DNA of 12,322 bases, from positions 1 to 12,322 of the forward strand of contig SSGY01000058.1 of the NCBI GenBank assembly GCA_008017145.1, given 5' to 3'. The stretch is from Neisseriales bacterium (GTDB taxonomy: Bacteria; Pseudomonadota; Gammaproteobacteria; Burkholderiales; UBA11063). The notes under the pieces were generated by a model, which did not search any database, had not been told where the DNA came from, and was given only the letters and a program-made list of their open reading frames with translations. Positions 6,601 through 12,322 of the stretch are shown here, piece after piece. The position numbers and the translations under genes are program-made. Positions within the stretch are counted from its first letter, which is position 1, and each line of letters opens with the position of its first letter.

Positions 6601-9600
6601 AAAAGGTATTACTCTAAATGACTTAAGCTTTCTTAGCTATGGTAGTAGTGACTTGATTATGAATATTGGAGATAGTGGTATTGATGGTATTATGATTAAA
6701 AACGTTTATTCTGGAATGTATACTAGCTCGCAAAATATTGTTGAGTATTTGGAGTTTTATGATGGAACGCGTATAAAAACTAGTGAAGCGGTTGCCCAGC
6801 GCTTTGGTAATGAAAAAAATGAAATAATTATTGGTTTTGATGCTGATGAAGTATATTATGCAAAAGGTGGTAATGACTATGTCAAAGGAATGAACGGTAA
6901 TGATTTTATTGACGGAGGAAGTGGCAATGATTCTTTATATGGTGGAAATGGCAATGACATTATAATTGGTGGTTTAGGAAGCGATACGATATACGGTGAT
7001 GATGGTGATGATGTTTTAAATGGTAATGAAGAAAATGATATATTATTCGGTGGAAGTGGGGACGACACTATCTATGGTGGCAGCGGCAATGACAGTATTG
7101 ATGGTAACGAAGGTCGTAATTATTTATTTGGCGAAGATGGAGATGATGTAATAAAAACTACTACCTCTTCTTCCCAGCCATTATTAATGTCAACTACATT
7201 TAATGGTGGTCGTGGCAATGATTATTTGCAGGGGTCATATGCCGGAGATATCTATGTTTTTAATCGTGGTGATGGTCAAGACATAATTAATGATCTTGGA
7301 GAAGGTGCTAATTTATTTGGTAACCAATATGATAATAAATACGGTAAATTACTTGATGTTATTGAATTTGGAGCAGGAATAACTAAAGATGAATTAATTT
7401 TTAAACGGGTAAATAATGATTTACTGATACAGGTAGGTTTAACTGGTAGTGATAGTCTTACTATTAAAGATCATTTTATAAATGTTAATCGACAAATTGA
7501 ACTTCTTGTTTTTGCGGATGGAAGTAAGCTAGACAAAGCTGATTTGCAACAGATTGCATTGAGTTATTTTGGTAGTGATGCATCTGATAGTATTTCAGGT
7601 TGGAATGGAAAAGATAATATTGTAGCCAAAGGTGGTGATGATAAAATTTATGCAAATGCAGGTGATGATTTTATTGATGCTGGTACAGGGAATGATTATG
7701 TAGAAGGTGGCGCTGGTAATGATAATATTTTAGGGATGGATGGAAATGACGTTATTTATGCACAGGATGGAAACGATTTTGTAGAAGGTGGATCTGGGAA
7801 TGACAAAATATACGGTGGATCTGGGGATAACATTCTAAAAGGTGGAAGCGGTGATGATTACATTGAAGTTTCTAATACTGAAATTTATGGTGATAATCGT
7901 GGTATTGCATGGAGTCAACTAGGATATAAGGATGGTCAAAATATACTTGAAGGTGGAACAGGTAATGATTTGATTGTTGGTGGTTGGGGTGGTGATACCT
8001 ATATTTACAATTTAGGCGATGGCAATGATACTATTATTGAACCTGTTAAATATAACTATTTTGAGGAGTCCTCAGAAGCTAGTGCGCAATCGGATAAATT
8101 AGCCTTTGGTGCAGGAATCAACCAAGATAATTTAAGCTTTGCTCGTATAAATAATGATTTAGTTATAAATATTAACTCGGTGGACTCAGGTAGTATCAAA
8201 ATTAAATCTTGGTATAGTGATGTTGGACGGCAGATTGAAGAGCTTCATTTTGCAGATGGTAGTGTTCTAACTAGTCAATATATTTTAGACCTTAACCTAT
8301 TAAAACAAGATGCTATTGAATCAAATGTAGGCAAGAGTCTAGTAGAAGTTTTAGCCGGGTGGAATGGAAAAGATGATCTGTCTATTAGCTCAGATGGTAA
8401 TGTTTATAAATTTGGTGGTGATGGTGATGACACTTTATCAGGTGGAACGGGCAATGATTTTCTAAATGGTGGTGAAGGTAATGATGTAATTACTGATGCT
8501 AGTGGCAATAATACTTTTTCAGGCGGTAAAGGTAATGATTATATACAAGGCGCTCGCGGTAATACTGTCGACCAATATTTATTTAACATGGGAGATGGTC
8601 ATGATGTCATTGTAGATAATTATAATTTTGAAAGCAATAATATTGTTGAAAACAAACTAATTTTTGGCTCAGGTATAAAAAAAGAAGATGTATATTTAGC
8701 TAGGAATGGTATGTGGAATTTTACAGTTAAATTTGCTGGCAATAGTAATGATAGCATTGAATTACAGGAGAGCCATACTTGGGGAGTTGGTATGCCATGC
8801 ATTGATAAATTTGTATTCAGTGATGGCACTGTTGTTAATTTAAATCAAATTCCGCTATTTGTACATTTAGATGAAGCTAATTTGAATTATGAGAATGAAT
8901 ATTTAAACAACCACACTGAGCAGTATACAACTGGTGGCATAACCGCGAACATTTCAATTCAAGAAAATTACCTCCACCAATATGTAGTTGGTACTGATCA
9001 AGCAAATGTTATTTCAATGCGTGGAACAGCTATGAATATGACAGTTGATTCTGGTGCTGGAAATGACACTATTTGGACGAGCCCTGATATAGATGGTGGG
9101 AAAGTAACTGTTTTTGCTGGTAGTGGTAATGATGAAATTATTTCTGCAACTGGAGCAACATTTGAGCGAATTGTGAAGGGAGGAACTGGCGACGACACTA
9201 TTAGTAGCAAGTCTTACGCGTCTGACACCTATCTATTTGACATCGGAGATGGGCATGATACAATCACCGAATGGGGTGATAGTAAAAGGTTTTTACTTGA
9301 TCAAAAATGGTTACCACAAAGCTTAGTGGATTCTCTAGGTGATGTAATTCAATTTGGAGTTGGAATAACCCAAGATGACTTAAGCTTTATTCGCGTAGAT
9401 AATAACTTGGTGATAAATATAGGAATTAATGGAACTGATAGTATGACTATTAAAGATCATTTTAGAGATTCGAATGCTCAAATTGAACTAATAATTTTTT
9501 CAGATGGCACAAAACTCACCAAAGACGAATACCTTAAAAATCTCAGCGTTAACTTAATTGGCACAGAATCCAACGATATATTAACTTCAGCAGGTGGTAA

Positions 9601-12322
9601 TGACAGTATTATTGCAAATGGAGGAAACGACACCATCACCAGCGGAGCAGGCCGTGACACCATAGACGCAGGCTCAGGCGACGACACTATTAACGCGGGA
9701 ACAGGTAATGATACAATCGCAGGTGGCAGTGGCAATGATACTTATATCTATAAGGCAGGAGACGGTCAGGATATTATCAGCGATATAGCAGGAACCGATA
9801 CTTTAAACCTACAATCAATCCAAATTTCTGCACTCAAATTCACCCAAGACAATAACGATTTATTGATTAACTTTACTAACTCATCAACTGACGCAATCCG
9901 CGTTAGCGAATGGTTCAGCTCAGCCGATAATCGCATTGAACAGCTCAAACTTGACGATGGCAGTATCTTGGACTTAAATAACGCAGTTGAAGCACAATTA
10001 ATAACCAAATACGGAACATCTGCGAATGATATCCTAGAACTAACAGCTGCTAAAACCCAAGTAATCGCAGGCACAGGTAATGATACTATCACCGATGTCA
10101 CTGCCAATAATACCATCTACATTTTCAACAAAGGCGATGGCAAAGACACGATCATAGAAAGTAACTCCAGCACTGATACTATCCAGCTAAACAACATCAC
10201 ACCTCAAGAAATCAGCTATAGCAAAATTGACAATGATTTAATTATCAATCTTGGCGCTGACGATTCAATCACCATCAAAGATTTTACCAATCGCGCCAAT
10301 CGAATTGAAAATATTAGCTTCAATAACGGCATGACTATGCTGCTAGCTGAAGCATTGGCTGCAGCTAAAGTATTTGGCAATGATAAAACTGTGACTTCAA
10401 ATGGGGATGATAATCTCTGGCTGGAACAAGGTGCGAAGATTAATCTGCGCGAAGGAAATAATCAAGCATATATTAATTCCAACGGCATAGCAACAACTGT
10501 CACTAGCGGTGCAGGTAATGACAATGTCGAAGTCTATGATAATGCAAACGTAACGCTTAGTTTGGGTAATGGTAATAATAGTGTACTAGTTAAAGATGGT
10601 AATCATGTTATTACCACAGGCATTGGCAGTGATACTGTAACTCTAGGTGCTGGCGTTTCGAGCCTCAATGTTGGCGATGGCAATGATAACGTAACAATAA
10701 CTAAAACTCAAGCCAACAGTAGTTTTAGCGTTTCTCTTGGTGCAGGCAATGATAGTTTGAAGGTTAATGGTGCTGGTGGCGCAATCAAAGTCAGTAATTC
10801 AAGTGGCGATGATATATTTAATCTTGCAAACATCAACACTCAAATCAGTGCATCAGCTGGAAATAACCTGATTAATCTGGATAATTCAGGATTAACTGGT
10901 GATGTCAATAGCATCTCTTTAGCTGCTGGTGATGATCAGCTGACAGTTAAGAGTAGTGGTCAAACCACGATTCGCGCAGGAGAAGGGACGAATCAAATTA
11001 ATCTTGGCGGTGGTGGTAGTTTTAGTGTTTCTGCAGGTAGTGGAGATGATCAAGTTACTATCCAAGATTTAGCAAATAGTACGTTAAGCTTAGGTAATGG
11101 CAATAACACCATCATGGCTCAAGATGGGAAACATGTTATTACTACGGGAACAGGTAATGACAATGTTACTTTGGGTGCAGGAATTGCCAGTAATATTAAT
11201 GTTGGCGATGGTAATGATAATGTAACGATAACTAAAACTCAAACCAACAGTAGTTTTAGCGTTTCTCTTGGTGCTGGCAATGATAGCTTGAAGGTAAATG
11301 GTGCTGGTGGCGCAATCAAAGTCAGTAATTTAAGTGGCGATGATACATTTAATCTTGCAAATATTAATACTCAAATTAGTGCATCAGCTGGAAATAATCT
11401 GATAAATCTGGATAATTCAGGACTAACTGGTGATACCAATAGCATATCTTTGGCAGCAGGGAATGATCAACTGACAGTTAAGAGTAGCGGGCAAACCACG
11501 ATTTACGTAGGAGAGGGTATCAATCAAATTAATCTTGGCGGTGGTGGTAGTTTTATTGTCTCTGCAGGTAGCGGAGATGATCAAGTTAAAATCCAAGATT
11601 TAGCAAATAGCACCCTAAGCTTAGGTAATGGCAATAACACTATCTCAGCTCAAGATGGTAATCATAGGATAACAACTGGTATTGGGAATGACAACATAAC
11701 AATCGGTGGCGGAATTTCTACCATTAGCAGTGGTGATGGTGATGATAATGTGACAATCACCACAACCCAAAATACCAGTAAATATACTATCAATCTTGGT
11801 GCTGGCAATGATAGCTTAAACTTTAACGGCAATGGTGGTGAACTTGCTCAAATAAGCAGTAGCAGTGGTAATGACCAGATTAATATCAGTAATATTCGTT
11901 CGCAAATAACCTTAAGTAGTGGCGATAACACCGTGAATCTTAATAATTCACAACTAAGCGGTGAGAGTAACGCAATTAACACTGGAACTGGCAATGATAC
12001 GATTGCCGTGAATAGTAATGGTATCAATACAATCAATGCTAGCAATGGAACTAACCAAATTACGCTCAGCGGTAATAGTAGCAACACAGTTACTAGCGGC
12101 AGTGGCAATGATGTGATTAGAAGTAATGCTGGTAGTTTAACCTTAAATAGTGGAGCTGGTGATGATGTGCTGGAAATCACTAGCAACCAAGCTCAGGATA
12201 AATTTGCGTTAAATATGGGTGATGGTAACGACAGCGTTAAGCTACAGGCAACTGGTGCAGCTACAACGATCGCGAATAATTATGGTGATGACAGCTACGA
12301 GCTAACTGGAACACAAGTGAAA
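3689..12322 (+). CDS. Giant RTX protein with N-terminal lipase domain and FrpC-like self-processing module (3' end outside window)
   Basis: The frame is open for 2878 codons from ATG 3689 to the right edge. Residues about 25-285 form a class 3 lipase-like alpha/beta-hydrolase: GHSLGG with Ser112, and by position Asp213 (RIENDLVS) and His269 (FHGIGNF) as the likely triad. Residues about 290-429 are a module shared with the upstream remnant. Residues 430-612 are a self-processing module starting at Tyr-Asp430-Pro431, with calcium loops DLNGSG, DHDADG, DINKNG, DANKDG and DKNQNG. Residues about 613-850 are a helical linker. Residues about 854-2220 hold seven RTX cassettes: GGxGxDxU nonapeptides, each followed by a haemolysin-type calcium-binding-related segment (FGxGIT...DL.F). 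Residues about 2225 to the edge are long-rung super-repeats. There is no N-terminal signal peptide, as expected for type I secretion; the C-terminal signal must lie beyond the window. Probable role: a secreted, calcium-activated lipase or phospholipase with autocleavage. Substrate unknown. Confidence 0.9.
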   Translation, partial: MSTYQDKQQLAQFVYDKLSDIPKDTKTWTRVDGLYTVEDTSNGYYGAVYTNGKGEYILVSRGTDNFTNKVHDAGMAILDDVPPEFTDAYELAAKATAYVHEHGGTLSFDGHSLGGTISQLLAITFSGEATAFNPYNSRNFLDSVERVDQSIMTSLINRKNELQQQVDNGELGSQPDLDTVNQQLIKIEANNKLYDAWHGGSQYDITNYRIENDLVSGAGSIQKDQLGETITITYESKGDAKLMGANEYIKRGGVLDAKNDFSADIETFHGIGNFSKEQLLAETGNIYISTNKGSLDDPQELGLVELFKDKTKYEIDALDATHSKVRINQEHEFFFGVVNYRGDWQRTGDDRTQLITEKYDQIYNKVNLATVGTAEEVAAARQKTIDFMLSQKYADGSAVYGIKHDEINADKQIYVLFERLEPKKKHQQYDPLALDLNGSGKVETVGLSAGVLFDHDADGVKTGTGWVASGDGLVVRDINKNGQIDSGREIFGDNTILSNGQKAKDAFEAIADLDANKDGKVDAKDAAFSELKVWQDKNQNGISEASELKTLTELGITSISTQASITGMQNSANGNVEIGFSSFERADGSTGNSGAFNFVGNPVNSEFTDTVDTSLVMDIPNISGSGMVRNLREASALSTDLASAVRNYINKDYPSDVDLEIIVALWAQTGQMDTIASTLKTGAHPADGRGTNLTTEEINKLSVLEKFTGLYAATADFTDPMDSVDGKIDGRYSGSFYGVNMDANSINNSYNSLKIDIEKDLALVSGKTSIFNLVDYKLQDNKVILDFTCVYQWVTSLSKPEAFSQMLKLYNNIKLEQSELFTAESQNVMNKWIVDALISNDANLSTLNSQDVTLGSDTNDTIWGSSSATNTIYGMSGDDIIYGSGDNNILDGGDGNDKLYAGYGVNVLIGGAGHDYLSNERGSSFGNNVFWGGTGSDTIVAGSGKDVFIFNRGDGKDTIFTYGVGDVLRFGKGITLNDLSFLSYGSSDLIMNIGDSGIDGIMIKNVYSGMYTSSQNIVEYLEFYDGTRIKTSEAVAQRFGNEKNEIIIGFDADEVYYAKGGNDYVKGMNGNDFIDGGSGNDSLYGGNGNDIIIGGLGSDTIYGDDGDDVLNGNEENDILFGGSGDDTIYGGSGNDSIDGNEGRNYLFGEDGDDVIKTTTSSSQPLLMSTTFNGGRGNDYLQGSYAGDIYVFNRGDGQDIINDLGEGANLFGNQYDNKYGKLLDVIEFGAGITKDELIFKRVNNDLLIQVGLTGSDSLTIKDHFINVNRQIELLVFADGSKLDKADLQQIALSYFGSDASDSISGWNGKDNIVAKGGDDKIYANAGDDFIDAGTGNDYVEGGAGNDNILGMDGNDVIYAQDGNDFVEGGSGNDKIYGGSGDNILKGGSGDDYIEVSNTEIYGDNRGIAWSQLGYKDGQNILEGGTGNDLIVGGWGGDTYIYNLGDGNDTIIEPVKYNYFEESSEASAQSDKLAFGAGINQDNLSFARINNDLVININSVDSGSIKIKSWYSDVGRQIEELHFADGSVLTSQYILDLNLLKQDAIESNVGKSLVEVLAGWNGKDDLSISSDGNVYKFGGDGDDTLSGGTGNDFLNGGEGNDVITDASGNNTFSGGKGNDYIQGARGNTVDQYLFNMGDGHDVIVDNYNFESNNIVENKLIFGSGIKKEDVYLARNGMWNFTVKFAGNSNDSIELQESHTWGVGMPCIDKFVFSDGTVVNLNQIPLFVHLDEANLNYENEYLNNHTEQYTTGGITANISIQENYLHQYVVGTDQANVISMRGTAMNMTVDSGAGNDTIWTSPDIDGGKVTVFAGSGNDEIISATGATFERIVKGGTGDDTISSKSYASDTYLFDIGDGHDTITEWGDSKRFLLDQKWLPQSLVDSLGDVIQFGVGITQDDLSFIRVDNNLVINIGINGTDSMTIKDHFRDSNAQIELIIFSDGTKLTKDEYLKNLSVNLIGTESNDILTSAGGNDSIIANGGNDTITSGAGRDTIDAGSGDDTINAGTGNDTIAGGSGNDTYIYKAGDGQDIISDIAGTDTLNLQSIQISALKFTQDNNDLLINFTNSSTDAIRVSEWFSSADNRIEQLKLDDGSILDLNNAVEAQLITKYGTSANDILELTAAKTQVIAGTGNDTITDVTANNTIYIFNKGDGKDTIIESNSSTDTIQLNNITPQEISYSKIDNDLIINLGADDSITIKDFTNRANRIENISFNNGMTMLLAEALAAAKVFGNDKTVTSNGDDNLWLEQGAKINLREGNNQAYINSNGIATTVTSGAGNDNVEVYDNANVTLSLGNGNNSVLVKDGNHVITTGIGSDTVTLGAGVSSLNVGDGNDNVTITKTQANSSFSVSLGAGNDSLKVNGAGGAIKVSNSSGDDIFNLANINTQISASAGNNLINLDNSGLTGDVNSISLAAGDDQLTVKSSGQTTIRAGEGTNQINLGGGGSFSVSAGSGDDQVTIQDLANSTLSLGNGNNTIMAQDGKHVITTGTGNDNVTLGAGIASNINVGDGNDNVTITKTQTNSSFSVSLGAGNDSLKVNGAGGAIKVSNLSGDDTFNLANINTQISASAGNNLINLDNSGLTGDTNSISLAAGNDQLTVKSSGQTTIYVGEGINQINLGGGGSFIVSAGSGDDQVKIQDLANSTLSLGNGNNTISAQDGNHRITTGIGNDNITIGGGISTISSGDGDDNVTITTTQNTSKYTINLGAGNDSLNFNGNGGELAQISSSSGNDQINISNIRSQITLSSGDNTVNLNNSQLSGESNAINTGTGNDTIAVNSNGINTINASNGTNQITLSGNSSNTVTSGSGNDVIRSNAGSLTLNSGAGDDVLEITSNQAQDKFALNMGDGNDSVKLQATGAATTIANNYGDDSYELTGTQVK
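3770..5593 (+). repeat. Paralogous block, downstream copy (lipase domain plus SPM)
   Basis: This is the counterpart of 959-2647. It keeps the lipase serine that the upstream copy has lost. It ends with VRNLREAS, the exact point where the upstream copy stops. It has no equivalent of the extra N-terminal lipase-like module of the upstream frame: its homology starts at about residue 28, close to its own start codon. Confidence 0.8.
4976..5524 (+). other. FrpC-like self-processing module in the giant protein
   Basis: It starts at the Asp430-Pro431 codons (4976-4981), preceded by Tyr and followed by LALDLNGSG, then FDHDADGVKTGTGWV, GLVVRDINKNG, SGREIFGDN, DANKDGKVD and VWQDKNQNGIS. The order, spacing and overall length (about 180 residues) fit the Neisseria FrpC module, whose Asp414-Pro415 bond is cut when calcium binds, leaving an aspartyl end able to link to a lysine. 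Here the cut would separate a head of about 430 residues from the RTX body. Confidence 0.78.
6251..10350 (+). repeat. Seven RTX nonapeptide cassettes of the giant protein
   Basis: Calcium-binding beta-roll repeats (GGxGxDxU, for example GGSGNDSLY and GGNGNDIII) occur in blocks at about 6251-6570, 6805-7290, 7570-8040, 8350-8620, 8980-9270, 9555-9780 and 10005-10160. Each block ends in a YIFNxGDGxDTI-type strand. It is followed by a segment of about 70 residues with 'D.I.FG.GIT..DL.F.R..NDL.I' and 'R.IE.L.F.DG', typical of the haemolysin-type calcium-binding related domain. The densest block is the second one. The fourth cassette is the most degenerate, and cassettes 6 and 7 lack the FGxGI signature (LNLQSI, LNNITP). 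The repeats should stay unfolded in the calcium-poor cytoplasm and fold outside the cell. Confidence 0.9.
10565..12150 (+). repeat. Tandem 176/177-residue super-repeats in the C-terminal part of the giant protein
   Basis: Landmark GGTAATGG at 10565 recurs at 11093 and 11624, giving periods of 528 and 531 bases. Copies 1 and 2 are very similar at the DNA level over most of their length; copy 2 has one extra codon (GAGIASNIN against GAGVSSLN). Copy 3 begins equally close but diverges after about 11700, and a weak fourth start is seen near 12150. Each unit contains about nine rungs built round G-x-G-[ND]-[ND]-x-[VIL], roughly every 20 residues (for example GDGNDNVTI, GAGNDSLKV, GSGDDQVTI), instead of the nine-residue RTX step. 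Together they look like an extended calcium-binding beta-solenoid stalk. Confidence 0.85.

Noticed and set aside
6877..7140. Regular short repeats suggesting a CRISPR array
   Set aside because: The period is 27 bases in frame and encodes GGxGxDxxx nonapeptides within an open gene. There are no unique spacers between identical repeats.
6877..10116. Several minus-strand frames of 63-116 codons rich in Pro, Ser and Leu
   Set aside because: They are reverse readings of GGxGxD-type repeats, whose Gly and Asp codons give Pro, Ser and Ile/Val on the other strand. They are periodic shadows of the RTX array and not genes.
11848..12186. Minus-strand frame of 112 codons, very hydrophobic
   Set aside because: The Leu/Val/Pro richness comes from reading the Gly-Asn-Asp-rich super-repeats backwards. 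It only looks like a membrane protein.

Overview
The window looks like a piece of chromosome from a low-GC Gram-negative bacterium, most likely a gamma- or beta-proteobacterium. The evidence is a giant RTX-type secreted protein gene, a FrpC-like self-processing module (a family best known from Neisseria), an IS30-type transposase and AT-rich codon use. No gene here fixes the genus. The window is accessory in character: it is built mainly from duplicated and repetitive modules of one secreted-protein family.

Layout. Positions 1-115, minus strand: the first 38 codons of an IS30-family transposase reading out of the left edge, with its own Shine-Dalgarno. Positions 101-2650, plus strand: a long reading frame whose 5' end runs into the insertion sequence. 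It has no convincing start and begins in the middle of a module, so it is best read as a gene decapitated by the IS. It holds the tail of one lipase-like module, a second lipase-like domain in which the nucleophile serine is replaced by Asp, and an FrpC-like self-processing module (SPM). It stops before any RTX repeats. Positions 2651-2817: AT-rich intergenic DNA with a possible promoter. Positions 2818-3660: a 280-residue membrane-anchored protein of unknown function with four cysteines in the exported part. Positions 3689-12322: an uninterrupted frame of at least 2878 codons that leaves the right edge. It encodes an intact lipase-type head (GHSLGG), an SPM with a Tyr-Asp-Pro cleavage site, a linker, seven RTX cassettes, and a long tail of about 20-residue rungs organised into 176/177-residue super-repeats.

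How it may work together. The 280-residue gene and the giant gene are 28 bp apart and probably form an operon. The giant protein should leave the cell by type I secretion and fold its beta-rolls on external calcium. By analogy with FrpC, its SPM would then cut the Asp-Pro bond after the lipase head and leave a reactive Asp that can form an isopeptide link to a nearby lysine. That would make a lipase that is released and possibly covalently attached to a target or partner. The membrane-anchored neighbour sits where FrpD sits relative to FrpC, and is a candidate binding partner or immunity protein. The upstream decapitated paralogue shares long near-identical DNA with the head of the giant gene and may be a relic or a recombination donor. 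The export machinery and the C-terminal secretion signal are not in the window.
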